Assembly: GCF_964204645.1 (NCBI RefSeq)
Contig: NC_134029.1
Span: forward strand, 18,804,450 to 18,868,449
Source of the DNA: Tubulanus polymorphus
Lineage: Eukaryota > Nemertea > Palaeonemertea > Tubulaniformes > Tubulanidae
Direction: 5' to 3'
Length of the DNA stretch: 64,000 nt
Shown here piece after piece: positions 1-11,864 of this stretch. Each line of letters starts with the position of its first letter. The first letter of the stretch is position 1. Below the pieces are notes generated by a model. It saw nothing but the letters and a program-made list of their open reading frames with translations, made no database searches and had not been told where the DNA came from. The position numbers and the translations under genes were made by a program.

Positions 1-1
1 T

Positions 2-2207
2 GTGAAAGTTATCCGGGCTGAACACAAGAAGAAACACCCCAATGAACATATCGTTTTTGCTGAGTTTTCGAAAAAATGTGCAGAGAAGTGGTCGGTAAGT
101 GTAATCATGGACGTATAAACTAGATCTAGTTTATACGTCCAATGTGTAATAGAACGTAAACAGTAAAATCTTTATGAGAACTATTCGTCAAAATGTTTTA
201 TGTTATTTAACTTTTCCTGACCCCTTAATTCGGAGATGCCTTCCGTAATTGGGATATGATAGTAATGCAGATTCTAGCTCAAAATTCTCTACTTTATAAA
301 CTTTTTGTATTCAGGAATGACTGATCTGTAATGGGGACCCTGTTACATTAGGCTATAGAAAGTTGAGACTATTCTCAGTCTGGATTATAGTTGTTTCATC
401 CACTATGTAAATTAAAAAAGACAATTGTTATTTTTGTTCTGACGTTTCGGGAGTATTACTTCCACCCATCTTCAGAGATTATTTATACATTAGGCTATCT
501 TCTGAACTTAATAATTGACGTTGCGTATGGACATTCTCTTCGTTTTAGCAAATGACCGACAAGGAGAAGCGACGATTTCAGGAGATGTCGTTAAACGACA
601 AAGAGCGTTACGAGCGCGAAATGGCTGGCTACGAACCGCAACCCGGTGAAAAACCGAAGCGAACAAAGAAGAAGAGAACAAAGGATCCAAACGCTCCCAA
701 ACGAGCCCTGTAAGTTTTGAGTCGCGGCTGGTGCACTGTCGACTACGGTGGTCGCGCTAAACGTCCCAAAGCATTGGGTAATTCTCGGTGCTATTTTTTC
801 CTGAGCAAAATTCTGCCCTGTTTTCCTGCAAAGGTTGCAGATGATACCAGTGCGTAAAAGATAAATGAATTGCCCTAAGACTTATTGCTGTATATAGAAG
901 TATACTACAGTATTCAGTATTTGGGCATGCGTCTGGTAGGAAACAACAAATGTATTTCAACATGCTAGTTAGGTAGCGTTTTAAAACGGAAATACAGTAC
1001 AATGTTTGGCTGCGCCGTGCACCATGTATTTCTATGTATAGGCACCCTTTTGAAATCTCTGACTGCCATGCATAACAATGAATAGACATGGTCAGTCGAA
1101 TTTGGGAGGACTTGAAGACTCAAAAAATTACTTAAGGGCTGTTGAGGCCAGGGGTTTTATGAAAAGAAAAAAAAAATAAATTATCTGAATCGGGCTTAAG
1201 TTTATTTTCTCTCATTGATTTACTATTCTATTCAGCTCCGCGTTCATGTGGTTTTGTAAGGACGCTCGTAAAGACGTGAAAGAGGTCAGTCCCGAATTGC
1301 GTATGGGCGAAATAGCGAAGGTGCTGTCGGTGAAATGGAAAACCTGTCCGAACAAGGAGTACTACGAGAAACAATCGGATGAAGACAAACAGCGATACGC
1401 GAATGTAAGTTCTCGCTGCTTTCAACTCTAGTTTCGAAAGATGGCTGGTATCAATTGAGACGAAACATCAACATAGTTGTTCTTAACCCTTTCAGCGCAT
1501 CAACACCGCAGTGCGGTGTATAAATCGGTACTGAACTTTGCTAGAACAACACATTGATGTTATTAGAAACTTGTTATTATCTTTACGAAAGATGGCTACA
1601 CATGTCAAACTTGTTGAAATAGTAGTAACTAACGACCCGCACTAAACTAGTGGTATACCCGCTAAACGAGGTATTCGGGTGGACTTGTTAAAATTATCTC
1701 CAGCATTTAAGGGTAATATTTAGGGCCAAATTCGGTTTTTCTATCTAGTCGACTAGTGATCGGTACCAATAGCCGAATGCACGTAATTTCCAAACTATTG
1801 CCGAAATATAGTTTCGACTAACTGAAATTCGGTTTCACTTAGTTTAACTAACTGCCTTCTCCTTGGCTGCACTGAAAGGGTTTAATTTTGCGGGTTTAAG
1901 TCTGTTCATTTGTAATAATGAATGTCGGAAGGGGTGGTTCCAGATTGAAGATTGAAAATCAAAATTCATCAATATTTTCCAGGCAATGCGGATATACAAA
2001 AGCCAAAAAGCTGGCAAACCGCTGCCGGCGACGACGATTCCTCCCCAACAACCGACGGTGATGCCGATGATGGCGCCGATGTCACAACAGCTTCAGCCGC
2101 CGCCGCAGCCGCATCATCACCTGCAACCGGCGAAGGGTCCCGACGAATCGGAGTCGGAATCGGACGAATCCGGCTCCGAGGACGACGACGACGACGACGA
2201 AGCCTAA
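2..2207 (+). CDS. HMGB-type high mobility group protein, 3' part (four exons, 5' end outside window)
   Basis: Four exons join in frame: 2-94, 549-709, 1236-1404 and 1983-2207, all with GT-AG borders, giving 215 residues plus stop. The first exon is the end of HMG box A (HKKKHPNE, then FSKKCAEKW). The second finishes box A, carries a basic linker and opens box B ([10 protein letters not shown]). The third is most of box B ([11 protein letters not shown] to DEDKQRYAN). The last holds the box B end, a Gln/Pro/His-rich linker and a Glu/Asp-rich acidic tail. Two HMG boxes plus an acidic tail is the HMGB layout: abundant nuclear proteins that bend DNA with little sequence preference. The start codon and first part of box A lie left of the window. 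The Gln/His-rich linker is unlike short vertebrate linkers and recalls invertebrate HMGB/DSP1 forms. A longer reading frame overlapping the last exon in another frame is a shadow of its repetitive codons. Confidence 0.93.
108..141. repeat. 34-bp perfect palindrome
   Basis: Each 17-bp arm starts TGGACGTATAAAC and the arms meet at AGATCT with no spacer. It lies 14 bp inside an HMGB intron, just after the splice donor. Confidence 0.85.
1487..1881. mobile_element. piggyBac-like MITE, copy 1
   Basis: Begins TTAACCCTTTCAGCGC and ends CACTGAAAGGGTTTAA, so CCC/GGG inverted ends are bracketed by TTAA at 1483-1486 and 1882-1885. Inside is the palindromic block CACCGCAGTGCGGTGTA shared by all copies. 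It has no coding capacity. It sits in the last HMGB intron. Confidence 0.7.
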
Positions 2208-2364
2208 ATATCTAGAGATAGACTGTGAATGCATTTGATTGCCAATTCAACTGGTAGTACATGTAATAATAATTATCATGGATCTGCGTTTGTACTGTTG
2301 TAAAGATTAAAAACACAAAAAAACCATTCTTAGCTCATTCTTCCATAGGTGTATCTAACTAAGC

Positions 2365-2420
2365 TATTATTATTATTATTATCATCATAATGATTATTAT
2401 TATTATTATTATTATTATTT
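2365..2420. repeat. ATT/TTA trinucleotide microsatellite
   Basis: A run of TTA/ATT units interrupted by ATCATCATAATG, lying in the HMGB 3' UTR. Confidence 0.9.
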
Positions 2421-3949
2421 AAGTTTACAATTCTTCGGTTGTTGACGGATTGTATTTTGTGTAATGCTGGGTATTACTTCATTGAATACTGAATGGGTTA
2501 ATTCGGAGATAACGTTAAGAGGTGTGCCGGCTGCTAATCCGTGTTGCGGTGTTTTGATAATCGCGATACCAGCGAAATGATTAGCGAAAAACGGAAGAAA
2601 CATCGGAATGTACTGATTACGAACGACAATTTTATGCATGGCCCATTTTCTAATTAAGTATATCGCGTGTTGTAATAGTGCCGAGGTTTTTGGTTATATT
2701 GTCTTTTTTAACCGATTGTCTTACTCTTCTATCGCTTAATAGTGCTAAGATTGGCGCAAAAAATCGAATATTTCGGGTTGGCGGTGTATAATGGATATGT
2801 AATAATGTCGAATCTAAATCGAACATAGATTATAGCGTGTATATTTCTGAAACCAGTAGTAGCTAGTGAGTTAAGGCACAGTTCTCGAAAAGGAATTCGG
2901 TCGAATCTACCCCTAATTTGGCGATGGTCGATGCCGGATTCGGTGAATTCGAATCAGGTAAACGTGTTGTAATTGCGTAATTACCCCTGATTCTCGATTC
3001 AGTACTCGGATGAAAGATTCGTTAATAGTAGTCCCGACGCGACATCTATTGCTGGTTTAAAAACCGTATACATGTACATATGTAATGTGCGTACATAATA
3101 GCTTTTATGTATTGTTTCATTCGAAACGGAACAGAGCTGCCAACTGTTGCCGATTTTTTCGAGAACATGTCCCGAATTTGAATCGTTTCTTACTCGCTTA
3201 TCACGTCGATAGAAGTTACCTCGGTCGTGTTTTGTTCAGATGGTTGGCAGCGTTCCTGTTTTCGTTTCTCGTCGAGAGACCGAACGATACTTCGATGAAA
3301 AAAAATTCGAAAGTAAGTTTAATCGCTGTGCCATATCATCATAATATTTAGGTTTGTATTTTACAAAAAAAATAAAAAATGGTTGTATGGTAAGCTTTAT
3401 TCTCGATGTTGTCAATTCATCCATCGATGATTATGGTCATAATTGTAAATGTATAATTTGGTGTGGGGTATATATCGGTCGGGGCTTTCCCCGCTCGCCG
3501 CAGCCTCTTCGATAGAGATTATTTCCTCGTTCAGTTATGCTACGGCGCAACAACAAAAAACTCGGATCGGAAAAAAAAAACCGCTTTAAAAGTCGGCTTC
3601 GTTCTGTTGAACTCTTGTCGGGATGGAAGAACGAATATCTAGCGCGGTTCACATTTAGGTTTCACTCGAATGTTCGTCGGAAAAGTGTTGAATTATCCGT
3701 GTCGATTTTCGTTGAAATTTTTGTTAATATTCTGTTTCGATTTGAGATCGTCACAGTTTACTATATGACAAATTTATCGTATAACCAATGCCTGCGTATT
3801 GACTTTGATGAAAAGACTTAAAAACGAATCGGTGATTTTTACCAGAGCTCTAGATACGCAGTAGACCCGACCTTCCAGAAAACGTCGGTTGTCTGCAATG
3901 ACGCTGTATCTAGAACCTCGTTGTTTTCAAGACTTTCCAGAAAAAGATG

Positions 3950-4070
3950 GATGGTTTCGTAGATTCCCGTAGTACCATCCTCCCTGGCAGGGATTCAAAT
4001 CGATGGCATCGCTGGTCTCTGGTCACGGCGCGAAACTCCGCTACACTTGAGGACCGGGTGCCGAGGAGGT
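3950..4070 (-). mobile_element. tRNA-derived SINE-like fragment
   Basis: Read on the minus strand it contains GATTTGAATCCCTGCCAGGG, close to the pol III box B consensus and shared with the sequences near 27616 and 44600. No full tRNA fold or clear ends were found. Confidence 0.35.
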
Positions 4071-5353
4071 TGTCTTTTCTGGAACGGCCGGGTCATGCAG
4101 TTTTTCACCGATTAGCGAATATACAGGATACACTTGTGTTAGATATTTACGAATTGTAGTCGTGATCGCTTTTACATATCGAAAATTGCTTCTTTTTTTT
4201 TTCTTAGTCGAATCACCAGCAGATAAAATGGCCAAGTACCATTAGGTATATATATATATAAATTATTGATTGAAGTCGACGTACCTGTTCCGAAGAAGAA
4301 ACGCGTATGGATTATTTACATAACAATATCGCCCATCCGACAGTTCAGTTCAACTTGTAAATATATCCCTTGTACGTAACCTTAGAAAGAAAAGTGTTCA
4401 ACTAATTCCAGTTTCGTTAAGTTTTCTCTGGTCGCTAATCAATCGAAAAACAGTAACAACGCGATGTTTTTTTTTTTACCAGGTTTCAGTTCCTTTTCTC
4501 TTCTCGAATTTTGCTTCCTTTTTTTTCGCTCGTCGAAAAAAATCGCACTTTTTTACGTAACCATCGTTTGTAGTTAAGTTTTGGAAAAGCAGTGAATGCG
4601 CGAAAAATTCAGGATCAATCCATGGATAAATCTATCGGAATTCATTTATGTAAAGTTTTTTGTGACTATTTTTTGAAGAAAAAAAATGCTGTATAAATGT
4701 ATTTTTTTTTGGTTTGCTGATTATTTGCTTGGAAATACATGCTCATTTTAACATCCAGGCTCTTTGTATAGTGTGTATGTTTTAGCAAGAATATATTCTT
4801 TTATGTGTAGGTCAGAAAAATTTTGTATCATCAAAATTAAAAAAGCATTTTAATCACAAACAAAACATTAGTTTTTAGTTGGTCTCGTGAACGGATGCGT
4901 AAGCCAGGAATGTTGTGCTGTTTTCTGTGTATAGTTAAGTCGTTACTTCCCATCACGGTTCATAGCAGTCCTTGAATGTCTGTTAGAGTTTTGAAATGGG
5001 AATCCTGAAATCATTGTCATGGTCCTTGAATGGCATCAAGTCATTAGTTATTGTCCGCAGATCCAAGATACAGCTCTTAAAATCTGATTAGACCTGGATT
5101 CATGGCAACAATACGTCCTGGAATCGGAGTCCTTGAAAAACCCTTGAAAGTCATTAAATGAGATAGGTCACGAAATGAATCCTGGTTATAGAACTGGTAA
5201 TTTCATTGAATTTGAGTTAGATTGGACAAATTTGTTCACTGAAAAAAGTTGCGGGCACTGGCATCAAAAAGGATGACTTCATAACGGACTTGGACTGTAG
5301 TTATTCAGACGCTTTAAACTTACCAAAGTGTAAGGATACATTCGATTCCATTA

Positions 5354-5441
5354 CAGTAAAACCTCCCATAATGAACATAATGAAAATTTCATTTAGTTCA
5401 TTTCCGATTAAGTTAACCTGTAAAGTTATACTGTATTTCAG
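5354..5441. mobile_element. Small pogo/Tigger-like inverted-end element
   Basis: Starts TACAGTAAAACCTCCC and ends with TATACTGTA, whose complement is TACAGTATA. TA plus CAGT ends are typical of pogo-group Tc1/mariner elements. It is only about 88 bp and the arms are imperfect. Confidence 0.35.
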
Positions 5442-6170
5442 AAATTAAAAGATAATTTCATTTCATGGGAATAGAATAGATGTGTGCCTTGAAACATCCA
5501 GACTGGTTGCTGTCACTGAAATACACGTGTCAATCTGCTGCCTGGACCATCTTAATTTCCATACGTTAATCATTTTCTTAAAATATATTCATTGTCTAGG
5601 GCTATAAACACACTTGATCGGACATAAAATTCACTACAAATGACAGGAATTATAGTCATTTTTCACCATGATTGCTTCCAGTTAACACTCGCACTTATGT
5701 TTTATAAAATTAGACAATCTAGAACAAAAACCTCCCTGATTGCCGCTGATAGATATATACAATCTTCAAAACGCGTAACAGGTATTCAAATTATTAACAA
5801 ATCCATTGTTTATTTATTACAAGGATACAAAGCATTATCCAGATGTACACATTTATAAAGAATCATTAATATTAAAGCACTCCACGTTGAAAGACAAGGC
5901 ATAACTGCGTTGAACGGAATTCAAATGCGCCATCAAGTTCGTTAGGCCGTAAAAAGTCCAGTAAAATTATCTCATTCGAACAGAACTTTATCTCGAGTGA
6001 GATGTGACTATACAAAACATTAAAACAAAAATACAATCTGTAGAAATAAAAGAAAGCTACAAATAAAACAGTTAAACAGCGCGAACATTTCGAGACGCGT
6101 TAGAAAAAAAAACAACATTCTGTGCGGGAGTTAATCTTCGAAAAAGATGAGCGAAAATGAAATTTTCTTC

Positions 6171-9100
6171 TCATCCGTTAAACCATCGGATGACGACAAC
6201 TTTGCCGTCGCTCGTGCCGACAGCAATCATCGGGCCGTCGCCATCGTCTCCGATATCGATGCACGTTACTTGAGCCGACGTAATCTGTTCGCTGAAACTC
6301 GGATTGGTAATGTCTATTTTCTGAAAATCTCTGTAGGATTCCACGTGATAAGCATGTATCTTACCTGTCAAAAGAAAATAAAGTACATGATTAAGCAAAG
6401 AATATTTTTCAAGACTTAAAGACTAGTCTACTCAATCGATCCACCCCCTTGATCCGTCCTTGGATTTTAAATTGTTCATTAAACGATCTTATGTCATAAG
6501 GTAAATTGTTTCACTATCCGGGCCGCACTGAGAGAACACTAGATCTCAACATTCTCATACGCCTTATGCAAGTTGAAGATCTAGTGTTTTCAGCATGTCC
6601 TGATTTTTCAGAGCACCAGTTTTTGTTACTTTATCTGGACTGAGCAGCAAGTTTCATAGTAACCACTGAATGCAATTCACATTGGATACATCTAATTTAT
6701 ACTACATGTTGATCAGACTGTGACCTTAAGAAATGTGAAAACTGTTAACTACCTGCCGTAGTTCCAATCACAAATAACGAGCCCCATAATGCCGCTAATA
6801 CTGCATTTCCACCAAGACTCTCCCATACATTATGTTTGACAAAGTTGTATCCATGATTAGTTGACATAAACAGCAGTCCAGAAACTGAAAACATTATTGA
6901 AAACAATGCTTGATCTCGACACAAAATCCACATTCCTTCTTCAGGGGTGATTGCATAACTTAAAATTTAGGACTACAATGTACGGTGCCGGCATTTACAC
7001 AGATATCCGTTTGGAGTTCTTAGTTCTTACTGCAACTGAACCCTAATAAAAATCCTTAAAACAATCGATACTAGTCCGTTAACAAAAAGATTATCTTTCT
7101 GGGTAAATGTTCATCAATCAATCAATTGCTTATTTACGGAAAAAACAAATAACCAATTGCAACTAGACCAGAACAGGCAGGATCTAGGAAAATTTGAAGG
7201 CAAGGGGCCAGAAGAAATGAAGAGGCGTTTCTTGGATAAAGCAGCTAGTTCAAAGGGCACTATAGAGGGGTCCCACCCTCAGTGTTATAGATAAAATAAT
7301 TAACTTATATATTCATCTGAAAAGATGTAATTTCCGTGGGGGAGATTGTCAAATTTTCAGGTTTTGACAATCCAAGTCTTGGCAAATAGAGCAACCTCAC
7401 ATGGAAGGCAGGTGTCTGGACCCCCAAGATCATCCCCTAAATCCACCCGTGCAGAAACGTGTTCTCGCACTTTTTCTTGAAACTGCACTTTCAGCTTATA
7501 TACAGAGCCTTTCAATTACCTGTCACACAAATGATTATGTCAGTTCGTAATATCAAATTATGCACGACTTCCTCGAACACGTTAATGACCTCGTGCGCCA
7601 ATCCTGTTTGCAAACCCACGACATCATCGCCAACATCAGCAGTCGATTTGCCTCGACTCAAATCCCACACCAAGAGATCACCTTGCGAGCTTAATGACAT
7701 CACCTTCAAACAGAAAAAATAATCCTGAGACTGGACGAAATTAACATTTTTCCTGGCTAGCCATTTTGAGCTGACAGTTTTAACGAAATCTTAGGTGCAC
7801 ATCGGTAGTAAGGCGTTTTATTTAGCACTACAGGGGTCATAGTAGGGCATAGTAAGCACTTTTTGATAATAAAAGTACCTGTGTAAGTGACACTTTTTTA
7901 TTGCCCTAGTCCTAATGCAACACATAAATTGTAAAAGCCCTAAATGATATTAAACACTGGACAGGCTATGGATAATATGTTTAAACAGGCATAAATATTG
8001 GCATGAATGAATAATTGTCCCACAGAAATCAAAATAAAGCACTTTTAGAACTTTTTGTGAAAGGCAAGCGCTTTTAATGGCTTTGCCCAATTTTTTTTCA
8101 AAAGTAACCACGGTTGAGTAAGAGACTCACTATGAAACCTGGCAAATCGTCTATAGAAAAGATCAGAAGAACTTGTAGAAAAGATGAAGAACATTCCGAG
8201 TCACTGCCTTTGAGCTCACCTCATTTTTCCAAATCTTGACGACTAACGGTGGTTGAGCGTGTCCGTAGAGATTATATCTCAATTGTGGTTTAAGATGGTC
8301 GGCTGCTAGTTCGACCACTCTGTGCCCGCTAATAACATGATCTGCTGCTGCCATTACAACCCTATTTCCGAAAGCGCTGAAACTAAACCAACCATACACA
8401 AAATGTTAAGTTTTCTGAACACTTTCCCTCCATTCAATGACTCAACTGAACTTGAAAAAGTCTGATATATTAAACAATTTTTGGTTCTGTTACGAGACCC
8501 TAATTTTTTTACTGTCTGTCTGTGTGTCTTTCAGTTACTTAGCGTTGTTAATAGTGGGTCCATCTTGATCAAACAATGGTAGTATGGGGGTCAAGTTGTA
8601 CAGTGCAAAGAAAGGGGCCCAGCAGCTGAACTAGGACACTAAAAATCTTTTTTTCAGTGACATGACCTTGAAAATGACCTCATAACTGAGGCATGGGGCT
8701 GAAATCTAAAAAGTTGTCTTGACCACATTTAGTTATTGGCCCTAGATACAACGTATCCAAAATGCAATGGGAACCAATGCATGGAAGTTTTGGATTTCCA
8801 GATTCACCTGAGCCAGATTACCGATGTCGCATGTGGCTTGTCCAGTCACAAAACAGCTGACTTAGGAATTAGTTTGGTCTACAATAGGCTCACTTCATTA
8901 CTGAGAAAGTTATACACAATTCATTTACCTCGGATTCTTTCCTTTGATACAAATGAATTGTCGTCTGTTGTCTTTTTTGAAACAGTTGTACAGGTCCGTG
9001 AATACGGCACCCATTCGATAGCAGATGAGACAAGCGCGGAATGGCAGATTAATATCTAGAAACTCTAACATCAATTCTTTGTTCACGTTGCTCAATTCGT

Positions 9101-11864
9101 CGCCATCTAAATCTGCGGAATGTGCAATTAAAACGATAAAATGAAAATCGATTCTAATGAACGAGCCGAAACAATAACTTTCTAGAAGAATACAATTAAG
9201 GGTTCACGGATAGTCCTTAATGATTGGACCATCTCAAATCGATTCAAAATGAAGTGAAATTTGATTCAAAAAGTAAGTAAAGATACTATTACCAGGTAGT
9301 TTAATTCATCATCTGTGCGCCACTATGTGACATGTGTTGTCTACCTGGTAATAGTGGGCAGTGGATAAAAATATTTGCCATTAATTGTGCCTACGTATTA
9401 TGAAAGTGGTACATGCTTAAAACTAAGTACATAGTAGTAAGGAGAAGCAAGAAAAATGGGTAATATAATTGATTTTAACGTGTCTACTATACGCACAAAT
9501 ATGAAGTGATATTAAAAAGTGGAGGGTTAACCAGTAAAGCGCAACATAACTCCCCTGGTAAGCACAGTGCACAATTTTGTATTCAGTAAACCAATACCGT
9601 GAGATTCATGCTAGGAGTAAAACTAAAGCCGCGATCACACTGAGATGATTTTGCCCTGACCAAATTGGCACGGATCAGGCTCGAACCAAATTTGGCCCGT
9701 GTCTAATCAGAGAGCGCGTTCACACGCAAACCATTCACTCGATACTAAACAATTTTCAAACAAAGCGAAGTGGGTCATTTCCGGTACCAGTTGCGCTGCT
9801 TCACTGTCTCGTGCTAAATTTCGGCTCGTACCTGGTCCGACATTTTTGGTTGTGCCAAATTTGGCTAGGGCCAAATAGGCTCGTGCCCATTTGGCACCTG
9901 TGTGAACAGCTTGTTCCAGGCCAAATTTGGCCCGGGCCCAAAGTGCTCATATGATCGCGGCTTAAGATGCTGCCAAATTAGAACACATGCAAAATATCAT
10001 GTGTTCTGGTAAGCAACATCCCAGCATGTGTAAAAGATTGGGTGCTCTATTCAGTGAAATTCAAACAAGGCTTTAGGTCAGAAAATGTTTTTCAAAACAG
10101 AGCCAGGGATTTGTTATAGAAAGGATTTGTTTCTTCCCATAGAAAATCTAGGACAAAAAGAGACTTCTCTGGCCCTCATCAGGGCCCACTTTTTAATGGA
10201 TTTAACTGATTTCTTAGCAATGTTTGTATCAAAACTAAAATTGAGGGGAACTTACTCTGATAAGTTTTTACGGCGCCAAACCCCCTAACTACAGACTTGA
10301 GAGCTAATAACTGATTGTGAATGAAGTGATTATCAAAAACAACATACCACACATAGTATGACACACGTTTTCACCTGAAACGTTGGAGTTTTGTTGATAG
10401 AAAAGTTGAATATCGGTGACGCCACACGCCGTTTTACCGGGAACGGTCACCACATCAACGAGCTCGCAAGTCAAGTGATTCCAAATCGACACATTTCCAC
10501 AATTCATCGATCCAGTGAAGAGGAAATCTCCTGAAATCCAATAATAATCATTCATTTACAGCAGACTCCGCCCAAGTCATATCCAACCAACTCTGATAAC
10601 CATTCGACTCAGATGGTTTTTGAAAGATTTTGTCAAGAAATTAGTAGGTACATTAATCAGAAGGACAACCCCGCAACCTCAAATTTCTCATAAACTGAAG
10701 GCCCATTATATCCTCAACGATCATCAAAATTCAAAATTTCAAAGATGAAGAGCTGTTGATCTTGTTGAAAGTGGAGGGATCACCCATAGACACCTGCAGA
10801 GCGGGTGGGGCACGAATGAGTAAAGTGAGTCATTTTCAGAATCAGTAAGTATTCATACGCAATGATTTGACCCTTGCTTGAATTTGGTATGGGCCCGGTC
10901 GACGTTTTTGGTTGGGCCAAACAGACGAACAGCCCATTTGGCACCCATGTGAATGGTTGGTCTGGGCCTAATCTGACACTGGCCAAAATCGCTCAGTGTG
11001 ATCATGCTCATATCATTTTTTTTTGTGTTGTCTGTATTGCGATAGTTTTATGCGAGAACAGCTGAACAATCACGTACCATCCCTGATATCGATCATACAC
11101 AGGGGCAGATCCAAAGGGCTATAGACCTATTATTAAACTACCCTCCAAATTTAGAAGGGCCTGAAAATTGAGGTCCTGAGATGTAATCTAAGGGGCTCCA
11201 AGTAGCTTGAAACACTAAAAAATCAAAGTGGAATTTTAAGATTAGATTCTCCGAAAGTTTTTTTGCCCTTTTAAAAAATTTTGATTTAATGTGGCCTTTT
11301 TAATTGGATATGGTAACCCTTTTTATCTGTCCTCACCAATCTTCTCAAAAGAAAGGTTGATTTTCTTCATAAAATTCTACTACTTTGATTTTAAAGGGGC
11401 ATTTTGGAAATTTAAATTGCCTTCCAGAAGGCATGGCAGGTAAGCTGGATCCACCACTGGTAATACACACATTGGCTCAGAGAAATACCGTTGAATTTGA
11501 CGGTGAAAACGCGAGCCTGCTCTTCGCAACACGGAATCTCAGTGCGTATCTTCTTCCACGTTTTAACACGCCGCATACGGTACCACTTGACGTATAACGT
11601 TTTCCACGCGAAAAACGGGTGAATATCTGACGCGATGTGTGCCGCGATTTCATTGAGATCGCGACATGAGCTGATATCCAGTAGTATGTCCTCGTCGATT
11701 TCGTTTGCGCAAAATTTTGTCCACGCGTCGTCCTTGGCAGTGAGCTCGCGTAAAATCGAGTTCCACTTGTGACAAACGGTCCTCGATCGCGCGGAATCGT
11801 AACCAGTCAAGTTGCGAAATATCCGAATTAGAATTTCGTCGGGAATGTTCGTTACGGTGGCCAT
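6171..11864 (-). CDS. F-box protein with WD40-like repeats (seven exons, 439 aa)
   Basis: Exons on the minus strand in order: 11864-11489, 10530-10375, 9106-8992, 8382-8220, 7703-7520, 6884-6753 and 6364-6171. Phases match at every junction. The start ATG opens an F-box (IPDEILIRIFRNLTG, then VCHKWNSI) in residues 5-50, which would bind Skp1 of an SCF ubiquitin ligase. Further on, WD-type blades are visible: FLFTGSMNCGNVSIWN, SLSSQGDLLVWDL, LFMSTNHGYN and IAVGTSDGKVVVIRWF. The last runs to the stop, so the C-terminal half is probably a beta-propeller that selects substrates. I cannot assign it to a numbered FBXW member: the repeats are degenerate, with few canonical WD dipeptides. It is convergent with HMGB and divergent from RPL21. 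Introns contain several transposons. Confidence 0.85.
6535..6588. repeat. Inverted repeat with 12-bp perfect arms
   Basis: AACACTAGATCT at 6535-6546 is repeated inverted as AGATCTAGTGTT at 6577-6588, in the last intron of the F-box gene. The core CTAGATCT also forms the centre of the palindrome at 108-141. Confidence 0.6.
8483..8870 (+). repeat. Interspersed repeat, shorter copy (second copy at 31925-32530)
   Basis: Shares ACGAGACCCT, the TGTCTGTCTGTGTGTCT stretch, AATAGTGGGT, the GGGGGTC-AGTTGT region and TTGGCCCTAGATAC with the minus-strand copy at 31925-32530. It lies in an F-box gene intron; no coding potential was recognised. Confidence 0.65.
9627..9962. mobile_element. MITE with AGCCGCGATCACAC ends, full copy
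   Basis: Left end AGCCGCGATCACAC; the right end is its imperfect inverse, ending GATCGCGGCT. It is flanked by TAA at 9624-9626 and 9963-9965, a 3-bp target duplication. The inside is rich in GGCCAAATTTGGCC-like palindromes. Other copies are at 10866, 35289, 40684 and 42215. A TAA (TWA) duplication suggests PIF/Harbinger, but the 35289 copy has CAT. Confidence 0.72.
10866..11005. mobile_element. Partial copy of the AGCCGCGATCACAC MITE
   Basis: Carries the GGTCGACGTTTTTGGTTGGG and GCCCATTTGGCACC blocks and a decayed right end GTGTGATCATGCTCAT. The left end is missing. Confidence 0.6.
11100..11459. mobile_element. hAT-like MITE
   Basis: Left end CAGGGGCAGATCCAAAGGG; the right end inverted reads CAGTGGTGGATCCAGC. 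The flanking octamers ATCATACA and GTAATACA agree at six of eight positions, as expected for an old hAT insertion with an 8-bp duplication. It sits just inside intron 1 of the F-box gene. Confidence 0.5.

Larger units (their letters stand above)
2208..6170. other. HMGB 3' UTR and convergent intergenic spacer
   Basis: No supportable coding exon. It holds the HMGB 3' untranslated region with a possible AATAAA at 3371-3376, the trinucleotide run at 2365-2420, a SINE-like piece near 3950-4070, a small pogo-like element at 5354-5441, and the 3' UTR of the minus-strand F-box gene (possible AATAAA on the minus strand at 5809-5818). Short reading frames here lack family resemblance or splice context. 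Confidence 0.6.

Noticed and set aside
1952-2215. Ala/Asp/Arg-rich reading frame overlapping the HMGB end
   Set aside because: Frame-shifted shadow of the last HMGB exon; the spliced frame continues HMG box B and ends in the acidic tail.
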